Assembly (NCBI GenBank): GCA_026929865.2
Contig: CM049404.1
Span: 6,839,001-6,903,000 of the forward strand
Length of the DNA: 64,000 nucleotides
Reading direction: 5' to 3'
From: Hyperoplus lanceolatus
Taxonomy: Eukaryota > Chordata > Actinopteri > Uranoscopiformes > Ammodytidae
Shown here: positions 25,290 to 38,347 of the stretch, in pieces
Layout: each line of letters begins with the position of its first letter
Numbering within the stretch: the stretch's first letter is position 1
The notes under the pieces: generated by a model
Databases searched by the model: none
Told to the model about the DNA's origin: nothing
What the model saw: only the letters and a program-made list of their open reading frames with translations
Position numbers and translations under genes: made by a program

Positions 25290-26060
25290 CAGGTGTGGTA
25301 GTTCACTACAAGTAAACAGTTAGGACTGTTAACATAGAATAGCAAAGAAAGAATGGATGTAATTATATATAATTAAATAAATGTTTAAAGGTAAACAAAG
25401 TAAATGTTGTTTACAACTTACATATCTTTATTTCATAAACATCTTAACCCAGACCAGATTTCTCACATTCAGCACCCAAGGGCTAATTCTATTGACTATA
25501 AATAGTACAAAAGAGCACATTTTATCCCGGGCCAACCATGGGTGTGAGTGCTGTCCAGTGTCCAGCAAGCTGAGTTTTCTACCAGCAAAACCATTCCATC
25601 ATTTAGAGGAACACCCACAGTTCTCTGGTACCGTTTATTTTTTTTCTTCCTTTTCCTTATTAAAAAATCCAAATGATGAAAGGTTGTACGGCTATCAATC
25701 CTGCTGGGGGGTTAAAATACCTCCTGCTCACCCCCAGTCTTAGAGCAGGATTATTACGGGTTTGTGTGTGGACAGAAGACAAGTGAGGAATTGGACACCT
25801 CGCATTCTTGCCTGAAACCCATAAATCTGTCTCTTGCTCCACACTGAAGCTCTTGTTTGGCCACTCACCCTCCTCTTTTTTATTGCACTTTCTCTTCATT
25901 CCACTCCTACGGCTTGCCCATAACCCAGGCTTTTATTCACTGAGAGACAGTTTGTGAGGGGCTCCCTACTCCTCCTTGCATCTGAATTAATGGCCCTCTG
26001 TAGCGCCCCCTAATGCCCATGATTTTAAGGGCAAATGCAATGACGCCCTTCCTTGAAGAG
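25290..26060. other. Intergenic DNA, no gene seen
   Basis: No exon-like frame or repeat recognised. Confidence 0.4.
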
Positions 26061-26064
26061 TTAA

Positions 26065-26250
26065 AGGTGCAGTTAGCGATTCTGGAGAACACTTCTTGTC
26101 AAAATGACCTTTAGTCAAAATCAGTGAATTTCTTCTCATGATATGCTACCTGTCTGTACTGTATGTGCGCTGAAAAAAAGAGTTAATACGCAGCCTAGGG
26201 TCTGTTAAACAGGCATGCTGTTAGCTATGGTGGGCCCCCTTTATTTAGAT
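26065..26250. mobile_element. Copy of the dispersed TTAA-MITE family, one end only
   Basis: Starts AGGTGCAGTTAGCGATTCTG right after TTAA (26061-26064). It is collinear with the reverse complement of the krt8-intron copy up to a shared GTGGGCCCCC block near 26230. The far end is not found, so this copy is truncated. Confidence 0.65.
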
Positions 26251-28448
26251 ACCCTTTCCTAACATACCCTAAATAAAGAATATATAATATCAAATATATA
26301 AAGATAATATTGGTGTTAGCTAGATAACCTACGAAAGCTATCCCTGTTAGTAACGGTTTACCCTGACTATAACCCCCTGTGTTGTTATTGGTTGAGGGGT
26401 TCAACACCACCCACCAGCACTGACCAAAGGTTGACACCCACAAACATCCCGCTGGCGCAAAATAAATCAAAAACAAAGCAAAATATAATAATAATATTAA
26501 TAATCCTTTTGAGTAAGCCTTTAATAATGATTTGCCCCAAAGCTAACTTAAAAAAAGAAAAATCCTCCATAGAACTTGTGTACTTTCTTCACCTCCCCTG
26601 CCCTTCCCGGTTCCGTCCTTCAAAAGAAACCTTTTATCAGCAGCCCTCCACCTTCCTGAAGCAGTCCCTCCCTTCTATCCCTAATGACCGCTCACTCCCA
26701 CCAACTTGTTCTTCCTTTTGCTCCGTTTGCCCATTTTGCCGCATTCCAATCCTCTGCATCATACCTGCCTTTCACACAGACCCTAGCGGTCTGCATGTTT
26801 TTTTCCTCTCAGCAGTAAACCAAACGTCTGGACAAAGACTCATTGGTGTTTTTCTGGACTGCCCACTGTTCCCAGCTACTGCACACAGAGAAAAGAGCAT
26901 AAAACAAGATGGAGTTGCCAGTAAATCAGCTTTATTTGTGTATTTAGTAAGGTTTTTGTAAGGCACATTGGGCACGCTCATTTCTCACATTGTGTGTACT
27001 CTATTGCCTGTTTGAGATTTAGGTTTCAAGATTCAAGAGATTTATTTGTCATATGCACAACAATTACAGCAGCAGTCATTGGCAATGGAATTCTTAAGTC
27101 CCGGGCTCCTCTCAACAATGCAATATAGAAGAAGAAAAGTGAAGAGAGCCAGCTTAGACACTAAAGTAGTGCAAGAGCCCAGAGCCTGCACATTGTGATG
27201 CAGAGAGCATGGCACTGAACCGTCTCCGCTGCACACATAAACAACCCTCTTTATGAGTCATGTGTGGTCAGGACAGGAAGCACACATCTAGATTTGAGCC
27301 TTATGATTTTGAGATTTTTTTTTTCTACTTCTGCCACATCTTTTTTTCTCTTCCCCCAACGAGGAGCACAGCCATGAGGGAGTGACTCACCGTCTACTTT
27401 ATTTCCCTTTCGTGAGTGCCGGCTATTTGGCCAAACCATTGTTTTTACCCTTTTTTATAGTCCCCCCCACACCTCTTATCGTGCTAAAGGTACAATTGTG
27501 TTGCATTTGGGAGGTGTTAAAAAGCCTAATCGTTTAACCACATTCCAAGTTATTTTTTATTCTTTTCACCATTGTGATGTTTGAACAACAACGCCTTAGA
27601 TTTCTATGGCGCTTAAACACTTAACATTGAACACCTAAAAGGCCCACAAAGAGTATTCCTGTTTGATACAGCCAGTAGGCCTCTCCTTCCACCACAAATA
27701 ATACTGTTATCATGTTGATCTTTTTGTACCTGTACCAAGATGACACACCTACACATGAACACAATAGCAGTGGCATTATCCATTTTACCCCCTCTGTTTA
27801 TGTTAATCCTGTGTCAAAGCAGAGAGCATATATTATGTATCACAAAGTGAAATTCAATCACCCGTTTCACAGGCAATCCAGCTCTCACGAAAGTCCAAAT
27901 GACTCCCAACATTCACCATAGATGGTCTCATTAGTTTTGCCACACAACCATGATACATTCCTCACACTAGCAGTAAACAAACACAGCCTTCCTCAAAACC
28001 ATTTAGAAAGCTACGGTTTGGATCAAAATAATGTGTTGTGCATACTGCAACTGACTTCGAATAATTAATGAAGTATTAGCCTCTAGTCTTCCCAAATCAT
28101 TCCATTTCCAAATTGGAGCAACATGTGCTTTTATGGTGAACAGACTGGGAAGCCCTCCTTGAGCATCTTCGGCATTTTATCCAATACAGTAAGTCCTCTC
28201 TCTCATAAAGCTTTGAAAGAATGTATGCCTCTCTAACCCAACACTCTACCTTTTATATAGTTATTTTGAGGGACTACACCAGAGATTCCACCTTGGAAAT
28301 ACTGATTTGAAGGAGGATACCCCCTATCCACCATTTGTACCCTCACCCTCATTATGAATTGTATTAAGTTAAGTTAAGATCCTATGATGCACCTGCGTTT
28401 TTTTGTTTCTTGGGTGGAGATTTAGGGGTTCTGCTTGACAGTTTTATC
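26251..28448. other. Intergenic DNA, no gene seen
   Basis: Includes one probable retroposon tail near 27028. A 189-codon open frame at 26392-26961 has no domain or coding character that I can recognise. Confidence 0.45.
27028..27200. repeat. Probable retroposon 3' end fragment
   Basis: The block CAAGATTCAAGAGATTTATT followed by GTCATATGCACAACAATTAC resembles a dispersed sequence common in fish genomes (LINE or SINE tail). The assignment rests on memory of the motif and the limits are approximate. Confidence 0.4.
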
Positions 28449-28450
28449 TA

Positions 28451-29047
28451 AAGAGGACCTATTATACCACTTTTCTGGTCTTAATTTCTTGTTAAACACT
28501 GCTATAGAGCAACCTGACATGAATCACATCACAAAAAACTATGTAGATTTTCGGGAAGCTCTTTCTCTTATTTTGGCGATCCAGCATGCCTGTGCTTCGG
28601 CCATCTCCGCTCCCTCCGCCTGTGCTTCGGCCATCTCCGCTCCCCCCCGCCCCCTCCTGCAAACCCCACTCCATTGTGATTGGTTACCTTCCTACTGGAA
28701 CACTTTCAGTGGCGGGAAGCGCGAGCATGGACCTATAAGGGCGCGAGGCAGACGCGAACAGGGAAGTGACAGCATTACTATACATGGAAACATCTGCGTG
28801 GTGACGACACCAAGTTACATCCGACGTCACGAAGTTACAAAGCCTCAAACCGCTTTGAACATGTGACTTCTCGACTGGCTAGAATAGTGTCTAGTGCTCT
28901 GCACAGACACCCCAGACGGTCAGCAGGGAATACGTCGAAATGCATGTAAGTCATTATTTGATAATTTAGTATGGTTAAGCATGACTATAAATCATCATAA
29001 CAACGTTTATAGGTCATAAAAGTCAAAAAGCATCATAGGTCCTCTTT
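28451..29047. mobile_element. MITE-like element with AAGAGGACCTAT ends
   Basis: The left end AAGAGGACCTATTATACC and the right end, reversed, AAGAGGACCTATGATGC face each other about 600 bp apart. The right flank is TTAA-like and the left flank is degenerate, so the target duplication is uncertain. The GC-rich middle contains a two-copy 30-bp repeat. Confidence 0.65.
28591..28650. repeat. 30-bp tandem duplication
   Basis: Two nearly identical copies starting TGTGCTTCGGCCATCTCCGC, at 28591-28620 and 28621-28650, inside the MITE-like element. Confidence 0.9.
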
Positions 29048-29049
29048 AA

Positions 29050-30240
29050 AGCAAAAGTAAATCTGTTTTTTGTTAGCTTTTTGCCTCACTCTCCGACCCA
29101 AGAAAAGGCAAAAGAAACATTACATTTATGTAACTGTGCGGGCATTTTTTTTTCAAATAGAGATGGGCAAAGGTCGCTCATCCAGGTTAGCTTAGCTCAA
29201 ACACTGGTAGTCAAGGGGAGCAGGTCAAATGATAAACTTTACAACATCACTAAATGCTCGTTGTTAGCTTGTTGGGACTTGTTTATTTACCACGTTATGT
29301 TTCGCTATATATTTTTACACGTTATGTCATTTTCGAATCAAATACATAAGTGACCGTCACAGGCACTCCCTGGTTTCCTGCCAGTTTAAAAATGTGGGCT
29401 ATTCCTATAAACAGCCTAGGCTAGGCGTAATGCTAAGCTAGCCAGCTGCCGGCTCTAGCTTCAAATCAAATTTAATATGCAGACATGAGAGTGAGAAATG
29501 TCTATTATATCATCTAACTTTCTGCAAGAAAGCAGATACATGTTTTTCCTAAACTTGTATACTGTTATTTTCAACGTTTCAGCATGCTGCACTTTTTTTA
29601 TGCAATTTGTTTGTCGTTACTTTTCAACCGCCATATTTAAAACAGCAGCTATTTCAAATGGACAAACTGTATACTGTGCTTTAAACATTACACTATCACC
29701 TTGCTCACTACTCTAATGCATACTAATTGCCATAATACAAAGTACAAAAGATAAGATATAGCACATAACACTTGTTTTCTCCCATGACACCCACATTAAG
29801 AGGCCACCATTTTACTCTTTTAACCCGAATTACGTCCACATTTCACTGACATGAAGAGGCCTTACTCAGCAGTCAGACATAAGCGTAGCGCCAACCTTAA
29901 ACACTGCAATCAGGCTGTGTATTATAGCCTTTAGTGTGAGTTTTAAATACATACACACCCAAGCTACATACAAAGGCCATAGCAAACAAGACCATATCTG
30001 GAACATGGATATATTTACTTAAATACTGTGGGTCACAATGAAAAGGATAGTTTGTTTGATGAGAAGAAAAGAGACTAAATAAACAACACGTGTTTTGCGT
30101 TTGCATTTCTGTACATTCACATATATAGTTCCTCTGTGACAGATCTTCTAAGCTTTTCCAAAATCATAAAGTGATACAAACTATGTGAAAACATGTTTTG
30201 GAACTGAGATTGCCCATGAAAACTTATACTGTGCACACGT
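29050..30240. other. Intergenic DNA, no gene seen
   Basis: Anonymous AT-rich sequence. Confidence 0.4.
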
Positions 30241-30539
30241 TAACACTTTACAATAAGGGTACATTAATTGTTAATTAATTAATTGTTAAAAGCATTAATG
30301 CTTTTTAAGCATTAACTAACTTTTAATACTTAGTTATTAACGGTAAGGTAATGCTTGGAGACATATTAACTATACTTAGTTAACTAATGTTTATTTAAGC
30401 ATGAACTAAGCAAACAGTTAACTAATGCTTAATTAGTATTACTTTGGTATTCATAACTGGTTAGTTAATGATGAGTTGATGTTTAGTATGCTAAGCATTA
30501 ACTCAAAATGAACTAATGTACCCTTATTGTAAAGTGTTA
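30241..30539. mobile_element. MITE with perfect 26-bp inverted ends
   Basis: Ends read TAACACTTTACAATAAGGGT inward from both sides, identical over 26 bp. The interior is full of TTAACTAA-like words and has no coding frame. It is the same family as the element at 38348-38593, which shows an 8-bp duplication, so hAT-type by association. No clean duplication is visible at this copy. Confidence 0.8.
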
Positions 30540-32197
30540 CTATGTGTTACTATTACTACACTACCAAACTACTGTCTGCCTGCTGAAGGCTGCCTGCAGT
30601 GCAACATTTAACGGGAATACATGTACTGGCTGTGTGTGGCATATCCTCATCTGACCTCATAGAACCTGTTCTAATGCTAATCCCTCTCTTTGTAGTATAC
30701 ATGCTGCTAAAATCCTGAACAGCAATCTTGTTAAATAGCATATAGTATGACTAAGGTTGGAAAAGGTACAACTCTAATACCAGTTCACCAGAGGGATGTC
30801 TCTATGTCTTACATAATTGTATAGTGGAAGAGTTTTCTTGATATTCACTGCAAGATGTGACTAAAAAAACAAACAAAAAAAAAAGTTTTTTTTTTAGACA
30901 GTTCCTGTTTCGTAGAGAGAGAGGGGGTAGTACAACTTGTGGATCATGTGGACTGATTGGAGTGACTCAGTGTTGCCCCTTTTGGAACATGTAAAAAAAT
31001 AAAAAATGTGGGACCAAACCTCATAGACGCATAGACTATTCCTCTGCGATCCTTACTTGAAAAGTGAAATATGCTGACGTCAATAGTAGTAACGGTGGGG
31101 GCAGTGTGTTACACAGGGAGGCAGGGCTAGCGAGAGGAAAGAGGGGGCGGAATGTCAGTCCCTGTGTTTGACTGGCCAAAGACTCCATCTCCATAGCAAC
31201 GTAACCTCCCCAGTTCTCTTTTTTTCTTCTAATCTGTGTTTCTTGTCTGCAGAGAGATAGTAGACCATAACATATGGTTGCCATGGAGAAGGCTGTAACA
31301 ACGCCATGCACTTTCTTCGGGGGTGTCCTGAATCTCTCTTTCGAAAACACTTGATGAAGGAGTTTTTCTCTGTGAATGCATTCAAGGTCAGCACAAAGAG
31401 AGTGTTTTATAGCCACATTAGAATACACCAACAAACATCTATGAACAAGTGTTTAGGGCTTTCTGGCTCGTATTTGCAAGACAATATAGCCAATTTGAAT
31501 ATTTGAAAATGGGTGCATACGTGTTATGTTAATCTTAATTTATTCCCAAAGTCCCATCAAGTTTTGCATAACATCCCAATGAGACAATTAAAGGTCTTTT
31601 CTTTTTTTTTTTTAACATTTTATCTAATTAAAGACAACAGTTGAGGAGAGATTTAGCAACAAAGATTATTATTATTTAAAAAAAATGTTTTGCTTAAAAT
31701 CAGAGTGCAAAGCCTCTGTACGGTATATCTCGGCCGGCTGTGTCAAACAAGGCCAAACTAGATTATGCTTCTCCCTCCTACCTGCACAGAAACCCTTGAC
31801 ATATTTATCTATCTGCCCACATGTCCGTTTAGCGTCCACATGACTGTCATAATGATGGGATAAGGGCTGTGTGTTTTTTATGAATGGATCTCTCTCACAT
31901 TAGATAATACTTAGCAGCATTGTTGGACTATGAATCATAGAGCATGCAGAGTGTAGAGCTGCTGTTATGTCTGTGCCTTAAGGAGATCTAAGACTTGACT
32001 TGAGTAATTACAGATAGTAAAACACATAATTATTTACACACACACACACGCACGTGTGTAAGGCTATACTTGCACGGACATTCATTGACATAATGCATTC
32101 CACTAGCACCTTAGCCTAACCATAAAAACTAACAAACCTTTAACACAAGTCGTAACCCTGAACCTCAAACATACATTTAAATGCCTGTCCTGAAGTG

Positions 32198-32198
<1 letters not shown>
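30540..32198. other. Intergenic DNA, no gene seen
   Basis: Poly-T/A tracts and anonymous sequence only. Confidence 0.4.

Positions 32199-32238
<40 letters not shown>
32199..32238. repeat. (CA)n microsatellite
   Basis: About 20 uninterrupted CA units. Confidence 0.95.
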
Positions 32239-32245
<7 letters not shown>

Positions 32246-32730
32246 TGCAGAGGTAAATAAAGAAACAGACATGATAGATGCCCATTGCCCTATATTGCCC
32301 CTTTTCCATCCATAGATTTCACCTCAAACCTCCAAAACATTTTGTCATTCAGTTGACATGAGGATGAGTTAAAGTTGCAGTTATACCAGCCTGATAAATA
32401 CCACTCGTTGATGTACAGTTGGTGTCACTTATCCCTAGTAGGTTCTAAAAATCTGACATTCCCACTGCATATCCAAACTCTTATTTTCCAGGCTCGGCTC
32501 CAATGTTTTTCCTGTTACAACTCTTTTCCATGCATTTGGACAAAAACCGCGGGTCTCTCAAAACACACTGTTGGTATTGTCCTGCGGCTCTGGTTGGTCA
32601 CATCTGGATTCATGAAGTAGTCTTAGGGGAGTTGTAGTTTTGACTAAACCTAGGCCGTACAGTATATAATGTACAATTAGGTATAGAAAGCAAGAGACCG
32701 CACATGTGAATTTCTTAGCTACTTGTTACA

Positions 32731-32737
32731 TCTATCT

Positions 32738-32825
<88 letters not shown>
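32731..32825. repeat. Compound (ATCA)n-(TCTA)n microsatellite
   Basis: About eight ATCA units (32739-32770) pass directly into about 13 TCTA units. The junction and the short TCTA lead-in suggest that the ATCA array arose by a point change inside a TCTA array. Confidence 0.95.
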
Positions 32826-32828
<3 letters not shown>

Positions 32829-33901
32829 AAAGAACTGGGCTATGGGGTTACTTGAGGGTGTGCATATAGTTTGACTAAAACGACATGGGGGGAGGGAGGT
32901 GCTTTTAAGTCTGAATCATGTTGAAGTGAAAGGTAAACGCCCATAGTCAGCTGACAGAGTGAGGGAAGGGGAGGGACAGAGTGCGTCTTCCTGATAGAAC
33001 TCCCTATCAAAAGGACCAACCCCTTGCGGTAATACTAAGAATGTATACCCCTTAGTTACTGTTGCTATGCCTGTCAATCTTTCCAGTAGTTTACAGTGAA
33101 AACAGTAGCAGATTCACCCACTCAAAAATGACAAAGCTGTAGTAGCTAGTTAGCCCTGAAATGACAGTTTGTTAACATACATATTCCGATTTTTTTAATT
33201 AATTAAACTAAGACAATATATAATAAGTTATTTGAACAAGCAAAATAAATGTTAGACTATTTTGATGATCAAACAATAGGTTTTACTTTGACATGAGAGA
33301 GGACAAACAGTGGAGATTGGCATTCCAGATACACTTCTAAGAGTCTAAAACAGAGCTGCTAACTTTAATCTGCACAATGCTATTTTTTTTCTTTTAGGCT
33401 TTATTGTAGATAATGATATTCCAACATGGACTTGGAAGAAAAGTTGTGTTATTGCAGGTACATAGCTGCAAGAACACACAACATGGCCTGCTAATGTTTT
33501 ATTTAACATGACACATATTCAAGTCTAGGAAGTGAAACCTATTCGGCTGGGAAATACATGTGAAGAGAGTTTTAGTTGAGGGGTTTATGAATGAAGGATA
33601 TATAATGAAAAAGGACTGTATGTAGCAAAGGCTCGTTGCATTTACTTTACTGTTTTTCCTTGGTTGAACTCTATTGTTGCTGAAGCTGTATTTGGTTATT
33701 CTCAAAAGAAAATACGAATAAAAACGATTTTCAATTAGATAATGCATACTTAAGAAGCACATGATTGTTATGCAGAGAATAAGTTACAACTCAAACGGAA
33801 GTCTAAAAACTGTCTTCCAACATAAGCCCGCTTCGGTCGGTGAGTTTATACTATAAGCCTTCCTTTTGCTGCGTTGCATAACAACTCAACTTTCCCTTCC
33901 T
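32826..33901. other. Intergenic DNA, no gene seen
   Basis: Anonymous sequence up to the TTAA target of the piggyBac element. Confidence 0.4.
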
Positions 33902-33924
33902 TTAACCCTTGTGCCCCCTTCGAA

Positions 33925-34980
33925 TTTACTACCCTCTCAGCCTCTTCGACCCAAAAATGTACACGCTCACAAAAAGTCCTATTAAATCATCATACATCAA
34001 TATATTTTTTAAATTTTTTTTGCATACATCTCTTAAACAACTTCTTACCGGCTCAAAACTACCAAACATTCAATCATTTTCAGGATTTTAACCCATTAAA
34101 TGCCAGTTTAAGCATTTGAATTATTTCAATATTTCTTACCAAAAAACACAAAAATAATTTTTTTCCATATAATAAATAGTAGGGGGATGAGGATTAGTGG
34201 TGATTAGAGTATGGGATATGTCAAAGATTAGCAACCAATTTATTTGATTCATTAGTATTTTTTATGTAGTGCCAGGTGAAACATTTACTACCCTCTCACC
34301 TCTTCGACCCAAAAATGTAACCTCACAAAAAGCTATTAAATCATCATACATCAATACTTTTTTCTACTTTTTTCATACATCTCTTAAACAACTTCTTACT
34401 GGCTCAAAACTACCAAACATTCAATCATTTTCAATTTTAACCCATTAAATGCCAGTTTAAGTATTTGAATTATTTCAATATTTTTTACAAAAAACACAAA
34501 AAGTTAATTATTTTCCATAATACAAATAGTAGAGGGATGGCATTAATGGTGATTGGAGTCTTGGATATGTCAAAGATTAGCAACAAAATTTATTTGATTG
34601 CATTAGTATTTTTATGTAGTGCCAGGTGAAACATTTACTACCCTCTCAGCACCTTCGACCCAAAAATGTACACAACATAATCTGCAATAAAATCCTCATA
34701 CATCAATATTTTTTCTGATTTTTTGCTTGAATCCCTTAATCAACTTCAGCCCTGATCAAAATGACCAACTATTTGATACATTTTAGATTTTAACTCTTTA
34801 AATGCCACTTTAATTATTAGAAGTATTTATCATTGATAAAAAAACACACAAAAAGTGAATTATTTTCCATATAATAAATAGTAGGATGAGGCATTAGTGG
34901 TGATTAGAGTATGGGATATGTCAAAGATTAGCAACCAATTTATTTGATTGCATTAGTATTTTTATGTAGTGCCAGATATT
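33925..34980. repeat. Three tandem ~350-bp units in the left piggyBac arm
   Basis: Units begin at about 33925, 34284 and 34634, each opening TTTACTACCCTCTCA and closing near TTTTTATGTAGTGCCAG. They differ by substitutions and small indels; the third is the most diverged internally. Confidence 0.9.
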
Positions 34981-35389
34981 CTTTCGAGGCAGAAAGCCCC
35001 ATCCACTTCCATTGAAAACCACCTTTTTTAATCTCATTGCATTTCTACTATTAAACCATGCATTTTTAATGTTAGCATTTCATTTAGAAGAGAAGCAGTC
35101 ATATTTGAATTTTTACTGTATTCCACTAGATTTAACTATTTTCCCATTGTAGGTCCATGCATGAAATTCTTGTATTAATGACCGTTCTTTAATGTAGCCG
35201 TGTGACTACCAGGGGCCCGTGAGTGATTTGTTTCTGTGTTATGTGTAAATAATTTTAAAATCAACATCTGAATCATCAATGGAAACATTTATTGTCAAAC
35301 TGCAACAACTTTAGAAACTTAAACAACAAAAGAGAACATAACCAACATAACATTTGAAACTGAAATATTACTTATATTATATTATGGCT

Positions 35390-35391
<2 letters not shown>

Positions 35392-35424
<33 letters not shown>
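35392..35424. repeat. (GT)n microsatellite inside the piggyBac element
   Basis: About 16 GT units just downstream (in element order) of the transposase 3' end. Confidence 0.95.
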
Positions 35425-35425
<1 letters not shown>

Positions 35426-35479
35426 TGCGGGTGGTGTGTGTTTAGCTTGTCCAGCAGCAGACCAGCAGGTCCTGCAGCA

Positions 35480-36540
35480 GATCACTTGGGCTCCTTACAA
35501 GCACCTGTCACAGCTGGGCAGGTGGTAGAACTCCTCCTTTTTGGCCTGTGCAAAAGGGCAGCACCCTCTTTGTTGTCGAGCTGGTGGCGCAGAGGGACCA
35601 GCGGTGTCTGTTGCTTCTTCGAGGGCAGCAGTAGTGGCTGTAATCCGGACACCATGGCAGCAGCAGCTGATGTACGAGGAGGGTGCTTTCTGCGCATGAT
35701 CTCGACACCATGGATTGCCCAGCTCCTCTAAGAACAACCTTCTCTTATATTTCTTTTGGTGGTTCCAGGAGGGATCCACAGCCATGAAAAGCATGAATGC
35801 ATTTAAGGCGGAGACATCCAAACAGTGGAAGAAGAGGAGAAGAGGCCATCGAAGGGTCCGTCCTACAGCTGTAGGTGCGACCACCTACAAACGACCCAGA
35901 AAAAAGATAAATAAATAAATGTCATCATTCACAATTTTTTAATTCATTGTTCATATAAATGCAATAAATAGTTCTAATGAAATATAAGCAGTCAAAATAA
36001 AAACATATTTATCTCAAACCAACACATGAAATCAGTGAAAACAAATAGACTTTAGACTGGACTTAATCATAAAGTAATTAAAGCATACAATCACATACCT
36101 TGTCAAGGTTGTCCACTGCACCCTTGCATCGATTGTAGTCGATCGATCATGATAGGTTTTGTTTTTCCCCCTGGTCGACGGCTGGCTCCGGTGTTTAGTA
36201 CTCAAAAGGAGCACATTTCTTCCCCGCGGGATGTAGCTCACTGCTGTGGTGGTGGGTGTGAAGGCAAACACAGAGGAGCGACAGCCTCCTGTGTTCATCT
36301 TCAGCTTTGGGGAAGCTCAGGCTTGTTCTTTCTTATGGTGCCTACCAGGGCCACCTTCTTGCTGAGAAGCTCCTGGGCAAGCGGGTATGATGTGAAAAAA
36401 TTGTCACACGTAAGTGTGACGCCCTTAAGCCCATCCGTCATGTCCAGGATCACTCTCCTCCCCTGGCCTATCTCCGGAGCCCACCACGGCTTTTCCAGTG
36501 TATAACTGGCACCTCCAGGCATATGATGTTGTGACATCTG
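35480..36540 (-). pseudogene. piggyBac transposase, C-terminal half, broken
   Basis: The minus strand encodes GRRVILDMTDGLKG, then TCDNFFTSYPLAQELLSKK and VGTIRKNKPELP (36537-36301), the conserved DDE_Tnp_1_7 block of piggyBac transposases, where the D of TCDNFFTSY is a catalytic-core residue. A stop interrupts it just after KPELP. The next frame resumes with SSVFAFTPTTTAVSYIP. Farther on, RWPLLLFFHCLDVSALNAF and RRLFLEELG (near 35850-35720) match the distal part, followed by a Cys-rich C-terminus in uncertain frame. The N-terminal half with the first catalytic Asp is missing, so the copy cannot be active. Confidence 0.85.
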
Positions 36541-36867
36541 CGGTCACCCAGATTTTCAGCCTTTTTCAAACCTGTGTATCTTTAATATTCCTCTTCATTG
36601 TGCTTCTTATTTTTCTCCAGCTCTTTCTCCTTCTCTTCTCTGCCCACTACTAGAATGACACCTCAGCCAAGCTGCATGTTTAACTTTGGCTGTGAAAGCA
36701 GCCAGGTGCATAAACACACTAACTGTTGTTTTCCTTTTTGTTTTTGAGTACATCAAAGGCAGAAGGCCATGTTTTACTAAAGCACCTCACATGAAACACA
36801 TCCTTCAAAAGATGCCCTTTTCACCCCTGAAATGATCAGTGCATGCTTACAGTTTCACACAGACTCT

Positions 36868-36886
36868 CACACACGCGCACGCACGC

Positions 36887-36971
<85 letters not shown>
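36868..36971. repeat. (CA)n microsatellite inside the piggyBac element
   Basis: About 40 uninterrupted CA units preceded by CG-interrupted ones, abutting the inner end of the right arm. It is the longest dinucleotide run in the window. Confidence 0.97.
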
Positions 36972-36973
<2 letters not shown>

Positions 36974-37220
36974 GCTAGCTGGGCTCCCCTGGTAGTCACA
37001 CGGTATTAGAACGGTCAATAATACAAGAATTTCATGCATGGACCTACAATGGGAAAATAGTTAAATCTAGGGGAATACAGTAAAAATGTCAAATATGACT
37101 GCTTCTCTTCTAAATGAAATGCTAACATTACAAAATGCATGGTTTAATAGTAGAAATGCAATGAGATTAAAAAGGTGGTTTTCAATGGAAGTGGATGGGG
37201 CACTTTCTGCCTCGAAGGAG

Positions 37221-37935
37221 TATCTGGCACTACATAGAAAATACTAATGCAATCAAATCAAATTGGTTGCTAATCTTTGACATATCCCATACTCTAATCA
37301 CCACTAATGCCTCATCCCCCTACTATTTATTATATGGAAAATAATTCACTTTTGTGTGTTTTTTTATCAATGATAAATACTTCTAATAATTAATTGGCAT
37401 TTAAAGAGTTAAAATCCTAAAATGTATCAAATAGTTGGTCATTTTGATCAGGGCTGAAGTTGATTAAGGGATTCAAGCAAAAAAATCAGAAAAAAATATT
37501 GATGTATGAGGATTTTATTGCAGATTATGTGTGTGTACATTTTTGGGTCGAAGGTGCTGAGAGGGTAGTAAATGTTTCATCTGGCACTACATAAAAAATA
37601 CTAATGCAATCAAATAAATTTTGTTGCTAATCTTTGACATATCCAAGACTCCAATCACCATTAATGCCACATCCCTCTACTATTTGTATTATGGAAAATA
37701 ATTAACTTTTTGTGTTTTTTTGTAAAAAATATTGAAATAATTCAAATACTTAAACTGGCATTTAATGGGTTAAAATCCTGAAAATGATTGAATGTTTGGT
37801 AGTTTTGAGCCGGTAAGAAGTTGTTTAAGAGATGTATGCAAAAAAAGTAGAAAAAAATATTGATGTATGATGATTTAATAGCACTTTTTGTGAGCGTGTA
37901 CATTTTTGGGTCGAAGAGGCTGAGAGGGTAGTAAA
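37221..37935. repeat. Two tandem ~357-bp units in the right piggyBac arm (inverted)
   Basis: Units at about 37221-37578 and 37579-37935 are reverse complements of the left-arm units; each ends GAGAGGGTAGTAAAT. The inner right unit is closest to the inner left unit and the outer to the outer, so the arm is a true mirror and not independent amplification. Confidence 0.88.
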
Positions 37936-38347
37936 TTTACTGACAGAGAATAAAAGACATCTGAGAGTAAAGGATATTGGATTTCAAAAATTCGACTCAA
38001 AAGAATAGTTCCTGCAAAAAATCATGCCAAAAGCTTTACCACAGCAAAAATTATCACCAAATCAAAAAAAAAAGTCTTCAAAAATGTACAAAAATGGGCG
38101 AGGAGGCCACAAGGGTTAAATACTTTAAGCATTTCTGGTTTCACTCAATCGTGAAAAAGGAAACCATCATATAGACAAGCCACATGCCCAGACAGCTACC
38201 ACCTGGACAGCTAACATACACAGTGACAAACTGCCTTGTTGAAAGGTTGTAGCCTGAGGAAAGCTACACAATGGCTTTTGACTATCGTCTGACGTGGTAC
38301 AAAAAGACAGATCTTTTTGTCTGTGATTTACTTTTATCGCTGAAAAT

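Larger units (their letters stand above)
33906..38115 (-). mobile_element. piggyBac-superfamily transposon with long repeat-built inverted arms
   Basis: A 4,210-bp element with ends CCCTTGTG...CACAAGGG, bracketed by TTAA (33902-33905 and 38116-38119), the piggyBac target. Behind the tips lie long inverted arms, about 33925-35215 on the left and about 36975-37935 on the right. Each is made of ~350-bp units in tandem (three left, two right) plus a shared 230-bp inner block. The right side also keeps about 160 bp next to its tip that the left has lost. A broken piggyBac transposase on the minus strand and two CA/GT microsatellites lie between the arms. Ends, target and transposase agree with one another. 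Confidence 0.9.

Noticed and set aside
26392..26961. 189-codon open frame in intergenic DNA
   Set aside because: Low-complexity start, no domain, no splice-supported neighbours; consistent with chance.
28435..28866. 143-codon open frame
   Set aside because: Lies across the GC-rich MITE-like element and its 30-bp duplication; not a gene.
32731..32825. Regularly spaced repeat resembling a CRISPR array
   Set aside because: A plain compound tetranucleotide microsatellite with no spacers.
33925..34980. Candidate centromeric satellite
   Set aside because: Only three units, mirrored by two inverted units inside TTAA-flanked transposon ends, so it belongs to the piggyBac element.
35354..35918. Plus-strand open frames within the piggyBac element
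   Set aside because: Antisense to the transposase remnant, whose minus-strand reading has clear family motifs.
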